A DNA stretch of 53,073 bases, taken from the NCBI GenBank assembly GCA_903862935.1, contig CAIOZY010000038.1:1-53073 (forward strand), given 5' to 3'. The notes under the pieces are model-generated. The model was not told the origin of the DNA, searched no databases, and was given only the letters and a program-made list of their open reading frames with translations. Every line of letters begins with the position of its first letter. The first letter of the stretch is position 1. Position numbers and translations under genes: made by a program. Positions 32,010 through 40,408 of this stretch are shown in pieces. The stretch comes from an uncultured Opitutaceae bacterium. GTDB lineage: Bacteria > Verrucomicrobiota > Verrucomicrobiia > Opitutales > Opitutaceae.

Positions 32010-32603
32010 ATGATCTCGCTGCACGAAGGACGGGGACCCGGCCGCAGGAAACCCGCAGAAAAGATCTTCCAGCTCCACCTCAGGGTCGCCGGCTGCCGGC
32101 CGTCGATCTGGAGGAGGCTCGTAGTCCGGGAGTCGATGTGGCTTTCGCGCCTGCACGACGCGATCCAGGTCGCCTTTGACTGGTATGACTACCAGACCCA
32201 CGTCTTCGCATTCGGGGACCTGCGCTTTGGCAATCCCGGAAAACGCGACGAACTCGTGGTCGAGGATGACCGGGACGTGACGCTTGCGGAACTCGGGCTC
32301 GAGCAACACGCCCACTTCACGTACCGGTACGACTTCGATGAAGGTTGGCACGTTGAGATAGCCAACGAGCACCAGAGCGTGTTCAAGCGGGGCCAGGCCT
32401 ACCCGCGGTGCATCGGCGGCGAGCGGGCAGGTCCCCCGGAGGATTGTGGGGGAGTGGAGGCCCACCAGGACATGCTCACGTGCATCAAGGAGCCCGACAC
32501 CGACCTCGGCCGCGAATGGCTCGAGTGGCTCGGTCCCGGATACGACCCGGCCGTATGTGATCTGGCCAAGGTTAACCAGGCCTTGCGCAAACTCGCCAAG
32601 TAG
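32010..32603 (+). CDS. Plasmid pRiA4b ORF-3-like family protein
   Basis: The 197-aa protein has the features of this family: QLHLRVAGCRPSIWRRL near the N-terminus, an LHDAIQVAFDW helix, THVFAFG, a YRYDFDEGWHVEI motif and the Cys/Gly-rich GERAGPPEDCGG. Members occur on plasmids and within transposons such as IS1096 as accessory genes, and their biochemical role is not established. Here it sits as a solitary gene just before carA (16-bp gap) with no transposase near. Codon use looks like that of its neighbours, so if it came with a mobile element it has been resident for long. Confidence 0.75.
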   Translation: MISLHEGRGPGRRKPAEKIFQLHLRVAGCRPSIWRRLVVRESMWLSRLHDAIQVAFDWYDYQTHVFAFGDLRFGNPGKRDELVVEDDRDVTLAELGLEQHAHFTYRYDFDEGWHVEIANEHQSVFKRGQAYPRCIGGERAGPPEDCGGVEAHQDMLTCIKEPDTDLGREWLEWLGPGYDPAVCDLAKVNQALRKLAK

Positions 32604-32619
32604 CGTTTCTTTCGTCCCG

Positions 32620-33792
32620 ATGTCCCAGAGCAAGCCCGCCATCCTGGCCCTAGAAGACGGAAGCGTCTTCCGCGGTCTCGCCTTCGGCGCCGACGCAACA
32701 ATTGCCGGCGAGTGTGTTTTCAACACGTCGATGACCGGCTACCAGGAGATCCTCACTGACCCCTCCTACTTCGGCCAGATCGTGGCGATGACCGCCGTGC
32801 AGATCGGCAACTACGGCGTGAACGAGGCCGATGCGGAGGCTGCCGTTCCGAAGGCAAGCGGTTTTGTCGTGCGCGAGTTGTCGCCTGTGGTGAGCAACTG
32901 GCGCGCAAGCCTCTCCCTGGGTGACTACCTGCGTAAGCACGGCGTCCCTGGGATCAGCGAGGTCGACACGCGGGCCCTGACCAAGAAGCTCCGCGTGGAA
33001 GGTGCCATGAAGAGCTGCCTGAGCACACTGCCCATCGGCGAGGATGAGGCGGTGCGCCTGGCCCGGGGCTGGCGGGACATGGCCGGAAGCGACTACGTCA
33101 AGGACGTCACCTGCGCCCGGCCTTACCTCTGGGAGGCTGGGGACCCATCGCGTTACAACGAGACGTATATTCCGCCGGGAACCGCGTTCGGCGCCTCAAC
33201 CACTCCGTCCCAGCGGTTCAAGGTAGCCGCCTTCGACTACGGGGCTAAGTTCTCGATTTTCCGAAAGCTCGTTCGCCATGGTTTTGAAGTGATCGTCTTC
33301 CCGGCCACGGCGACCGCCTCTGAGGTGCGCGAGCACGCCCCCGATGCGGTGTTTCTGTCAAACGGACCCGGCGATCCGGCCGCCCTCTCCTACCTCTACC
33401 CGACTGTCACCGCGTTGCTTCCCGAGTATCCCGTTTTCGGCATCTGCCTCGGCCACCAGATGATCACCCACGCGCTGGGTGGGTCGACCTTCAAGCTGAA
33501 GTTCGGCCACCGCGGGGGCAACCAGCCGGTGAAGAACCTCGAAACCGGGCGGGTATCGATCACGGCGCAAAACCACGGGTTCGCGACCGATCCGAAGAGC
33601 ATCGAGAACCGGGGGGCGCGGGTCACCGAGATCAACCTGAACGACCAGACGGTTGAGGGGCTCCGCCACAACTCACTTCCGGTCTTCAGCGTCCAGTACC
33701 ATCCGGAGGCCGCGCCCGGTCCGAACGATGCCGATCCCCTGTTCGTCGACTTCTACCGGATGGTAGTTGAGAGGAAGGCCGGGAAGGTCTGA
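32620..33792 (+). CDS. carA: Carbamoyl-phosphate synthase small (glutaminase) subunit
   Basis: The 390-aa glutamine amidotransferase subunit supplies ammonia to CarB for carbamoyl phosphate (arginine and pyrimidine synthesis). The N-terminal CPSase domain has ALEDGSVFRG and FNTSMTGYQEILTDPSY. The class I glutaminase domain has nucleophile Cys276 in GICLGHQM and the His/Glu pair in YHPEAAPGP. Length is normal. The ATG at 32620 precedes the conserved domain by eight residues; the longer frame would overlap the upstream gene. carB is not adjacent downstream. Confidence 0.96.
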   Translation: MSQSKPAILALEDGSVFRGLAFGADATIAGECVFNTSMTGYQEILTDPSYFGQIVAMTAVQIGNYGVNEADAEAAVPKASGFVVRELSPVVSNWRASLSLGDYLRKHGVPGISEVDTRALTKKLRVEGAMKSCLSTLPIGEDEAVRLARGWRDMAGSDYVKDVTCARPYLWEAGDPSRYNETYIPPGTAFGASTTPSQRFKVAAFDYGAKFSIFRKLVRHGFEVIVFPATATASEVREHAPDAVFLSNGPGDPAALSYLYPTVTALLPEYPVFGICLGHQMITHALGGSTFKLKFGHRGGNQPVKNLETGRVSITAQNHGFATDPKSIENRGARVTEINLNDQTVEGLRHNSLPVFSVQYHPEAAPGPNDADPLFVDFYRMVVERKAGKV

Positions 33793-33843
33793 GCGTGTAA
33801 GATGATGAATTTCAAAATCATAGAAAATTTCTTGTGCACCCCA

Positions 33844-33880
33844 GACCCTCTGGCGCCCGGTTTTGGATTGCAAGAGGGTC
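33844..33880 (+). promoter_or_regulatory. Inverted repeat in the leader of the HPr gene
   Basis: GACCCTCT (33844-33851) and AGAGGGTC (33873-33880) are perfect 8-bp inverted arms around a 21-nt loop, 50 bp before the HPr start. AT-rich, promoter-like DNA precedes it (33811-33835). It may be an operator or an mRNA leader hairpin; nothing further identifies it. Confidence 0.35.
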
Positions 33881-33929
33881 CCGTGTGCCGGACGTTCTCG
33901 GCCCTTTTAGACTGACCGTACCGCACGCC

Positions 33930-34244
33930 GTGCCCAACCCGCCTACCAACAAGAGCGACGCGACACCCGCTGGCTCCCAGATCACCAAGGAGCTGGTGGT
34001 GCAAAACAAGATGGGAATTCATGCCCGTCCGGCGGCCATGATCGTGCGAATCACCAACAAGTTTAAAGCCGAGGTCTTCGTCGAGAAGGACGATGAGCAG
34101 GTCAACGGCAAGAGTATCATGGGACTGATGATGCTCGCAGCCGGCAAGGGATCCCTGGTCAAGTTCCTCGTATCAGGGGAGGACGCCCCGCAGATGCTGG
34201 CCGAGTTGGAGGCGCTCTTCGCCCGCAAGTTCGACGAACCCTAG
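33930..34244 (+). CDS. ptsH: HPr phosphocarrier protein with short N-terminal extension
   Basis: HPr receives phosphate from PEP via enzyme I and passes it to sugar transporters or regulators. The active-site His31 lies in MGIHARPAAM, and Ser62 in GKSIMGLM is exactly 31 residues later, as His15 and Ser46 are in Bacillus HPr, so regulation by HPr kinase is possible. The proposed GTG start at 33930 gives 104 aa with about 16 extra N-terminal residues; no ATG lies between it and the conserved domain except within the active-site segment. No enzyme I or HprK gene is in the window. The TAG stop is part of a CTAG shared with tatD. Confidence 0.85.
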   Translation: MPNPPTNKSDATPAGSQITKELVVQNKMGIHARPAAMIVRITNKFKAEVFVEKDDEQVNGKSIMGLMMLAAGKGSLVKFLVSGEDAPQMLAELEALFARKFDEP

Positions 34245-35041
34245 ACTGAGAAGAAAGTCCGTGCGTTTCGGGTCGTGGCGGCGGAGAGCTCATCGAGTGG
34301 AATCTTGAACAGCGCCGCAGCCGCCTCAGCGGTATGGCGCAGGTAAGCCGGTTCGTTCGACTTTCCCCGGTGGGGAACGGGTGCAAGGTACGGGGCGTCC
34401 GTCTCCAGCATCAGGGCCGCCAAGCCCTGGGCGAGCGCAGCGGCCCGGACCGAAGAGGCATTCTTGTAGGTGAGGATTCCGGTGAAGGACGCCCTGCCCC
34501 CGCGGAGGGCGAGCTCGGCCACCTCGGCCTCGCCCTCGCTGAAACAGTGAAAAACGACCCTCGACCAGCTGACGCCGCTGGAATCGATCGCCTCCACGCA
34601 CTCGCGGAAGGCCCCCCGGGAGTGGATGACCACGGGGCAGCACAGCCGCCGTGCCAGAGCGAGCTGCGCCGAAAAAGCCGCCTTCTGCATCGCGAGAATC
34701 CGCTCAGCCTCGTCGTGTTCCTTTGGCAGGTGAAACCGGTCCAGACCGCATTCCCCCAGGGCAACCGGGGAGGGACTCTCGGTCCCGCCCCAGAAGGACT
34801 CAAGCCCGGCGGCCGCCTCTTCCCAGCCGGCGTCCACCGAGCACGGGTGGATGCCCACCGAGTAATGGACCACACCTGGATGACTGCGAGCGAGGTCCCG
34901 GTACAGCCCCCAGTCTCCTGGCTCGGTCCCAATCGATACCACCGCCTCGAGCCCGGCGGTCCTGCATCGCTCAAGGACAGCCTCAAGCTCGCCCTGCCGG
35001 GCGAAGGAGTCCAGGTGCGCGTGCGTGTCGATCAGGCCCAC
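34241..35041 (-). CDS. tatD: TatD-family metal-dependent hydrolase
   Basis: The 266-aa TIM-barrel hydrolase has DTHAHLD at the N-terminus, SVGIHP, GECGLDR, VIHSRGA, VFHCFSEG and ETDAPYLAP, the full set of TatD motifs with metal ligands His, Glu and Asp. Family members show 3'-5' exonuclease or deoxyribonuclease activity and help DNA repair. The start is GTG, 3 bp after the M32 peptidase stop, so the two genes form an operon. It converges with HPr, sharing a palindromic CTAG stop. Confidence 0.92.
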   Translation of the reverse strand: MGLIDTHAHLDSFARQGELEAVLERCRTAGLEAVVSIGTEPGDWGLYRDLARSHPGVVHYSVGIHPCSVDAGWEEAAAGLESFWGGTESPSPVALGECGLDRFHLPKEHDEAERILAMQKAAFSAQLALARRLCCPVVIHSRGAFRECVEAIDSSGVSWSRVVFHCFSEGEAEVAELALRGGRASFTGILTYKNASSVRAAALAQGLAALMLETDAPYLAPVPHRGKSNEPAYLRHTAEAAAALFKIPLDELSAATTRNARTFFSV

Positions 35042-35044
35042 CGG

Positions 35045-36550
35045 TCACCCCAGGTATAGGCTCCCGTAGCGCTCCCGCAGGTAGCGGACGAGAGGCTGCG
35101 GCGAGAGGTCCTCGCCGGTGACGCGTTTCACAAGGGTAAGCGCATCCCAGCGCCGGCCTTGCGCGTGCACGTTTTCGCGCAGCCACTGGAGCAGCCACGA
35201 GAAGTCGCCCCGCGCGAAGTCCTCCTCGAGCGCCGGGCGCTGCGAAAGGGCCCGGTACCAGAGTTGGGAGGCGATCATGTTGCCCAGGCAGTAGCTCGGA
35301 AAATAGCCGAACGCCCCGCCGCTCCAGTGCACGTCCTGGAGGACTCCCTCCCGGTCGCTCGAGATCTCAAGGCCGAGCAGCTCGCGGGCGAGTTCCCTCC
35401 ACGCCGCGGGAAGCCCTCCGACGGCGAGATCGCCGGAGAACAGGCGCTGCTCAAGCTCGAAGCGCAGGATGATGTGAAGGTTGTACGTGACCTCGTCCGA
35501 CTCAACCCGGATGGGAGTCGCGGCGACCGCGTTTATCGCCCGGTACAGGTCCTCAGATCCGACCTCCGCCGCCCCGCCCGGAAACAGCGCCCTCAAACGC
35601 GGCTCGAAGAATCGCCAGAAGCCCCGGCTCCGCGCGACCTGGTTTTCCCAGAGGCGGCTCTGGGACTCGTGGACGGCCATTCCGGCATGCATTCCAAGCG
35701 CCGTTCCGCGCCACCGCGAGGCCGGAAGCCCCTGCTCGTAAATGCCGTGGCCCGCCTCGTGGATGGCGCTGAACAGCGCGTCCAAAGGCTCGTCCTTCTT
35801 AAAGCGAGTCGTCATCCGAACATCGTCGCCGCTGCCCGAGCAGAAGGGGTGCAAGGAGACGTCGATCCGGCCTCGGCGGTAGTCGAAGCCGATGCGGGCC
35901 GTAACGTCGGAAAGGAAAGACTTCTGGGCTTCCTCGGTCAGGCCCTTGAGCGGGCTGGGCTGGGCCGGGCCTGCTGCGGCCACGATCGAGCGCATCAGCG
36001 GCAACAGGTCCCGCTTCAGCTCGGTAAACAGCCGGCTGACCGCAGAGGCGGTCATTCCGGGGTCATTGTAATCCAGGAAATGGTCGTAGGGCGCGTCCGA
36101 GCGGCCGAGGTAGGCGGCCTCGCGGCGCGCCAAATCGATATTCTTCTCTAGGACCGGGGCGTACTTCCCAAAGTCGCCTGCGGCCCGGGCCGCGGCCCAG
36201 GCGTGGTAGCCATGGCTTGCCTGGGTCGCCTTCTCGCGCACGAAATGGACCGGCAACCGGGTCGCCCGCTCGTAGTCGCGCCGCGCCTGGGCGAGCACCG
36301 CCCTCATGTCATCGGTCTGCTCTGCACCGGCCCCGGAAAGCACTGCGATCAGCTCTCCGGTTCGGGGCGCGCTCGAGACCCCGTGAATCACCTCAGCGAG
36401 CGCCGCCAGCTGCTCGCCGCGCTGCGCGGCTCCTAGTTCGGGCAGGTTCACCTGCTCGTCCCATCCCAGCAGGTCGGCGGCAGATTCCAGGGTCTGGACC
36501 CTGCGCAAGTGGACCACCAACTCTTCGAATGCGGACTTGGTCGGGTGCAT
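35045..36550 (-). CDS. M32-family carboxypeptidase (carboxypeptidase Taq type)
   Basis: The 501-aa cytosolic zinc carboxypeptidase has HEAGHGIYEQG with zinc ligands His264 and His268, and downstream a HESQSRLWENQVARS segment with the third ligand Glu, a signature of M32. A C-terminal DVHWSGGAFGYFPSYCLGNM motif is also typical of the family. I chose the ATG at 36550 because it precedes FEELVVHLRRV directly and gives the usual length; the longer frame runs into the next gene. It is followed by tatD after 3 bp. Confidence 0.93.
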   Translation of the reverse strand: MHPTKSAFEELVVHLRRVQTLESAADLLGWDEQVNLPELGAAQRGEQLAALAEVIHGVSSAPRTGELIAVLSGAGAEQTDDMRAVLAQARRDYERATRLPVHFVREKATQASHGYHAWAAARAAGDFGKYAPVLEKNIDLARREAAYLGRSDAPYDHFLDYNDPGMTASAVSRLFTELKRDLLPLMRSIVAAAGPAQPSPLKGLTEEAQKSFLSDVTARIGFDYRRGRIDVSLHPFCSGSGDDVRMTTRFKKDEPLDALFSAIHEAGHGIYEQGLPASRWRGTALGMHAGMAVHESQSRLWENQVARSRGFWRFFEPRLRALFPGGAAEVGSEDLYRAINAVAATPIRVESDEVTYNLHIILRFELEQRLFSGDLAVGGLPAAWRELARELLGLEISSDREGVLQDVHWSGGAFGYFPSYCLGNMIASQLWYRALSQRPALEEDFARGDFSWLLQWLRENVHAQGRRWDALTLVKRVTGEDLSPQPLVRYLRERYGSLYLG

Positions 36551-36570
36551 GACGACTTTCTGCGTCGCCG

Positions 36571-37527
36571 TCAGATCGGCGGCGGCTCGATCCGCAGGTT
36601 GCCGCCGTCGGCATGGAGTTTTAGGAGGGCGCCCCCGCCGTTCAGGCGGCCCTTCAGGCTCTTCTTTCCGTCCCCGCCCGCCTCTACGGTGATCGGCAGG
36701 GTCGTTTGCACCCTGCCCCATACCGCGGAGGCCTGGATCGTGCAATGAACCGCCGGATCAAGCCTCACGACAATCGAGCCCCCGTCGCTCGAGACGCTCG
36801 AGTCCCGGTTGAGTGTCTTGGGGAAGCCGACAAGAATCTCGCCGGCTGTGCCCGCAACCTTCGCGCCCCCCAGGGCGTGCTGGAGTTCGATGTCCCCATT
36901 GGTCACGCGGAGCTCTGCGAAACCGCCGACCGTTCCGACGCGGATACTGCCCACCGTTGCCTTGAGGTCGACGGAGCCCGTGCACCTCGAGACGACGATG
37001 TCGCCGGTGTCCACGATCGCCTTGATGTTGCCCTCCACCGAGCGGAAGAAGACTCCTCCCTTCCTCGCCTTGACGTCCATGTTCCCCACGACGTTCGCCA
37101 TAATCCCCTGCACAGCGACCCCTCCGTCATCGGTGGTCAGGTCGAGGTTGCAAGCCGGCGGCATCGTCACGGCGTACGAGAGCAGGACCTTGCGTGACTT
37201 CTGCCACGCGAAGTGGACAACGGTCTCGGTGGGGTTGCGCGCGGTTATGGAAATCACGGAGCCGGCCTGCCTGATGTCGAGCTGCAGGGTCTGCAGGATG
37301 CGGTCGGCCTCGGCTCGGTCGTCGGTCCCTGGGTCGATGCGGATCTCGACATGCATCTGCTCGTCGGGCGACTGCGTGACGTCAATGCCGCCGCGGTAGG
37401 TGTCGATCTTGAGGGTTGTCCCCGGGGATGCGGAAAAATCCCGGCGTTCGATGCGCTCCGCGGCACGCGCCGGGAGAACAGCCGCGAGGGCGACCAATAT
37501 CAGTGTTAATGGAATGCGGGCTGACAT
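36571..37527 (-). CDS. Exported DUF4097-type beta-strand repeat protein
   Basis: The 318-aa protein has a signal peptide (LTLILVALAAVLPARA). The rest consists of short alternating strands with DGG, GDI and GSI turns repeated about every 18-22 residues (TTDDGGVAVQ, DTGDIVVSR, ATVGSIRVG, TNGDIELQ, SDGGSIVVRL), as in the DUF4097/GIN-domain putative adhesin group, probably a right-handed beta-helix. The function is unknown. It lies 20 bp upstream of the M32 gene on the same strand and 53 bp from the divergent ABC ATPase start. Confidence 0.75.
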   Translation of the reverse strand: MSARIPLTLILVALAAVLPARAAERIERRDFSASPGTTLKIDTYRGGIDVTQSPDEQMHVEIRIDPGTDDRAEADRILQTLQLDIRQAGSVISITARNPTETVVHFAWQKSRKVLLSYAVTMPPACNLDLTTDDGGVAVQGIMANVVGNMDVKARKGGVFFRSVEGNIKAIVDTGDIVVSRCTGSVDLKATVGSIRVGTVGGFAELRVTNGDIELQHALGGAKVAGTAGEILVGFPKTLNRDSSVSSDGGSIVVRLDPAVHCTIQASAVWGRVQTTLPITVEAGGDGKKSLKGRLNGGGALLKLHADGGNLRIEPPPI

Positions 37528-37580
37528 GAGAGACGGGAGCAGTCTTTACTTGGATGGGCCCGCCATCAAGCCTGCACAGG

Positions 37581-38411
37581 ATGAGTTCGATCCTGGAAAT
37601 GTCCGGCATTCACGTCTCGAGGGGGGCCACCGAGATCCTCCGGGACGTCGACTGGCGCGTGGGGCGGGGCGAGCACTGGGTTATCCTGGGGCCAAACGGG
37701 TGCGGCAAGACCTCGCTTCTCAAGACCCTAACCGGTTACCTTTCGCCGGGTTCCGGAATAATCATCCTGCTCGGCCGCCGCTACGGAGAGACCGACTGGC
37801 GGCAGCTCCGCCTGAGGGTTGGTCTCGTCACGAGCGCCCTTCAGGCGTCGATCCCACCCGCAGAGCCGGCCCTGGAGACGGTCGTCAGCGGCCGCTACGG
37901 ACAGCTTGACCTCTGGGCCCGGACCACCCGCGCCGACCTAGTCCGGGGCCGCAGGTGGCTGCGTTTCATGGGCGGGGCACGCCTGGAGTCACGGGAGTGG
38001 ATGTATCTATCCCAGGGGGAGCGCCAGCGCGTGCTCATCGCCCGGGCCCTGATGGCCCGGCCCCGGTTACTCATCCTTGACGAGCCGTGCGCCGGACTGG
38101 ATCCCGTTGCCCGGGAGGAATTCTTGGGGTTTGTCAATGCGCTCACCTCACGGCGCGGAGGCCCTGCGCTCGTTCTGGTTACCCACCACGTAGAGGAGAT
38201 TACTCCCGGGTTTACCCATGCTCTTGTCCTGCGTTCGGGCGGCGTCTTTGCGTCAGGGCCTATCTCGCGGGTTGTGACCGCGCGCACGCTCAGCGCCGCC
38301 TTTGGAGCCCGGATGGGTGTGTCCCGGAGATGCGGACGCTACCGCGCGAATATCTCCCCCAAGAAGGACTCCATGAGGGCCCAGGAACGCCGATCCGCCG
38401 CGGCGTTGTAG
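37581..38411 (+). CDS. ABC transporter ATP-binding protein (orphan)
   Basis: The 276-aa ATPase has Walker A GPNGCGKTSL, signature LSQGERQRV, Walker B LLILDEPCAGLDP and the switch THHVEEI. It resembles the ModF/iron-siderophore-type ATPases that often occur without a permease partner. None is present here. Its last 73 bp (38339-38411) overlap, antisense, the 3' end of the dienelactone-hydrolase gene. This basic, low-complexity tail (SMRAQERRSAAAL) is probably a readthrough extension after an ancestral stop was lost. I chose the ATG at 37581 because it precedes the first strand. Confidence 0.88.
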   Translation: MSSILEMSGIHVSRGATEILRDVDWRVGRGEHWVILGPNGCGKTSLLKTLTGYLSPGSGIIILLGRRYGETDWRQLRLRVGLVTSALQASIPPAEPALETVVSGRYGQLDLWARTTRADLVRGRRWLRFMGGARLESREWMYLSQGERQRVLIARALMARPRLLILDEPCAGLDPVAREEFLGFVNALTSRRGGPALVLVTHHVEEITPGFTHALVLRSGGVFASGPISRVVTARTLSAAFGARMGVSRRCGRYRANISPKKDSMRAQERRSAAAL

Positions 38412-39139
38412 CCGATCCCCTGCAAGTGGTTCGCCTTTGCAAGGGCGTCCGCCCCAGGGTTCGTGAAGGCGTGCACCGCCCCGGCGTAACTGACGAACTG
38501 GTAGTCGAATCGCCCGTCATTCATCGCCTTCTGAAAGGCGTCGATCTGCTCCGGCTTGACCATGGGGTCGATAGCACCGTTGCAGATCAGGATCTTGGCC
38601 CGCGTTCGCTCCGCCGCGCCGGCTGGCACGGGGATAAGTCCGCCGTGGAAGCTTACGATCCCCGCCAGGGGGGCGCCGCTGTAGGCAAGGGCCTGCACGG
38701 TCGACCCACCGAAACAGTAGCCGATGGCGGCCACACGGGAACCGTCGACCAGACCGGTCGCCAGCATCGCGTCAAGCCCGGCCCGGGCGCGGTCGGCCAT
38801 GAGCGGGCTCCCGTAGAACGGGCCAGCCAATTGTCCCGCCCGCTTCGCGTCCTCCGTGACGGTGCCCGCTCCGTACATGTCGGCCGCAAAGGCCACGTAG
38901 CCGAGAAGCGCGAGCTTTTCCGCCCTGGCCTTCGCATAGGCGTTCAGCCCCCACCACTCCGGGACTACGAGAACGCCGGGAAGTGTGCCGCGGGCGGACG
39001 CAACGTCATCGTAGGCAAGATAGCCCTCAAGGCGGACGCCCCCCTGCTCGTAGGCGACCGGACGGGTGATGAGCTTGGCGTGAGCAGCCAGGGGAAGGAT
39101 TAACGCGGCGATCGCAGCCACAAAAGCAGGAGTCTTCAT
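38339..39139 (-). CDS. Secreted dienelactone hydrolase family protein
   Basis: The 266-aa alpha/beta hydrolase has a signal peptide (AAIAALILPLAAHA). The conserved VVPEWWGLN region, nucleophile elbow GYCFGG with Cys, Asp in NGAIDPMV and His in GAVHAFTNPG form the DLH-type Cys-Asp-His triad. DLH opens lactone rings in chlorocatechol breakdown, but most relatives, especially exported ones, act on unknown esters. No catechol pathway genes are nearby. I chose the ATG at 39139 because it begins at the signal peptide. The 3' end overlaps the converging ABC gene. Confidence 0.85.
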   Translation of the reverse strand: MKTPAFVAAIAALILPLAAHAKLITRPVAYEQGGVRLEGYLAYDDVASARGTLPGVLVVPEWWGLNAYAKARAEKLALLGYVAFAADMYGAGTVTEDAKRAGQLAGPFYGSPLMADRARAGLDAMLATGLVDGSRVAAIGYCFGGSTVQALAYSGAPLAGIVSFHGGLIPVPAGAAERTRAKILICNGAIDPMVKPEQIDAFQKAMNDGRFDYQFVSYAGAVHAFTNPGADALAKANHLQGIGYNAAADRRSWALMESFLGEIFAR

Positions 39140-39202
39140 GGAATCGAAACCGTACATCCAGTCCCGCCGGCGTCAAATCGCCGGGCCCTAGGCGGCCCCG
39201 CC

Positions 39203-39646
39203 TCAGGTGGGCAAACCCCCGGCGATGTAGTTCTTGAGGTGCTCGGCCTCGGCACGGTGGGTGTCGACCATCCACCGGGTCACATCGCCGATCGAGATCA
39301 GGCCCAGCAGGCGCCCCTTGGCCACAACCGGCAGGTGCCGGCACCTGCGGTCCGTGAACAGGGTCATCACATCGTCGATGGTTGCCTCCGGAGATATCGT
39401 GATCGGGTCCCGGCTCATCACGTCGGTAATGCAACGGCCCTGCGGGTCTATGCCGCCGCCAACCACCCGCTGCAGCACATCGCGCTCGGTGAAGATCCCC
39501 ACCAGTCTCTCGCCATCCAGAACCACGACGCAGCCGATCCGGTGCCGGTTCATCTCCGCAACGGCCTCGGCGACCGTCGATGCCGCAGACACCGAACGAA
39601 CGGCGGATCCCTTGCGTTCCAGCAGGGCAGAAATAGGCGTGCTCAT
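39203..39646 (-). CDS. Two-CBS-domain protein
   Basis: The 147-aa protein consists of a pair of CBS motifs (SAASTVAEAVAEMNRHRIG ... GIFTERDVL and DPITISPEATIDDVMTLFTDRRCRH ... GLISIGDVTRWM), which usually bind adenosine nucleotides and sense energy state. It has no attached catalytic domain, so it probably regulates another protein. The ATG at 39646 starts close to the first CBS strand. It is divergent from the LemA gene with about 130 bp between. Confidence 0.88.
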   Translation of the reverse strand: MSTPISALLERKGSAVRSVSAASTVAEAVAEMNRHRIGCVVVLDGERLVGIFTERDVLQRVVGGGIDPQGRCITDVMSRDPITISPEATIDDVMTLFTDRRCRHLPVVAKGRLLGLISIGDVTRWMVDTHRAEAEHLKNYIAGGLPT

Positions 39647-39776
39647 GGGCTGATCTATTGGGGTTACTCTTTGGGGGGTAGCAGGACGGAAATCCCGAAG
39701 CCCATTTGAGGCAATCAGAATTCTCCGCGGAGTTCCCGTCTTGCGCGCCATCGCCTTTGCGATTTGAATGGGCTCC

Positions 39777-40394
39777 ATGAGTGCATCCAAGATCCTGCTC
39801 GCAGCGCTCGGGCTTGTTGTCCTCGCCGTCCTCGCGGTCGGCGTCTGGGCGGTTGGAAGCTACAACGGGCTTGTCCGCCTCCAGCAGGGCACGGACAAGC
39901 AGTGGGCCCAGGTCCAGAACGTCTACCAGCGGCGCGCCGACTTGATTCCCAATCTCGTGAGCACGGTCGCAGGCGCCGCCAATTTCGAGAAATCCACGCT
40001 CACCGCGGTCACTGAGGCGCGGGCTTCCGTGGGTCGGGTCCATGTTCCGCCCAGCACGGCGCCGACCAACCCCAGCCAGCTGGCCGCCTTCGACCAGGCC
40101 CAGGGACAGCTCGGGGCCGCACTCTCAAGGCTGCTTGTGGTCTCCGAGAATTACCCGCAGCTCACGGCCACGGCCGGATTCCGCGACCTCCAGGCTCAGC
40201 TCGAGGGCACCGAGAACCGCATCTCCGTCGAGCGCGGGCGCTTTAACGACGCGGTCATGGCCTACGACACGGCGATCCGCCAGTTTCCGGGTGTCATCCT
40301 TGCCGGGGTGTTAGGGTTCGCGGCACGGCCATATTTCACAGCGGCCGCAGGGGCCGAGACAGCGCCCAAGGTCGATTTCGGCGGCAAACCCTGA
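39777..40394 (+). CDS. LemA family protein
   Basis: The 205-aa protein has one N-terminal transmembrane helix (ILLAALGLVVLAVLAVGVWAV). The LemA core follows: SYNGLVRLQQGTDKQWAQVQNVYQRRADLIPNLV, then a long helical bundle ending with YNDAV-like GRFNDAVMAYDTAIRQFPG. The function is not established. LemA genes commonly stand next to TPM-domain genes, as here, so an envelope quality-control or membrane-remodelling role is plausible. An in-frame ATG at 39768 would add three residues. The next gene follows after 14 bp. Confidence 0.9.
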   Translation: MSASKILLAALGLVVLAVLAVGVWAVGSYNGLVRLQQGTDKQWAQVQNVYQRRADLIPNLVSTVAGAANFEKSTLTAVTEARASVGRVHVPPSTAPTNPSQLAAFDQAQGQLGAALSRLLVVSENYPQLTATAGFRDLQAQLEGTENRISVERGRFNDAVMAYDTAIRQFPGVILAGVLGFAARPYFTAAAGAETAPKVDFGGKP

Positions 40395-40408
40395 CCGAGC
40401 GCGGGTTC

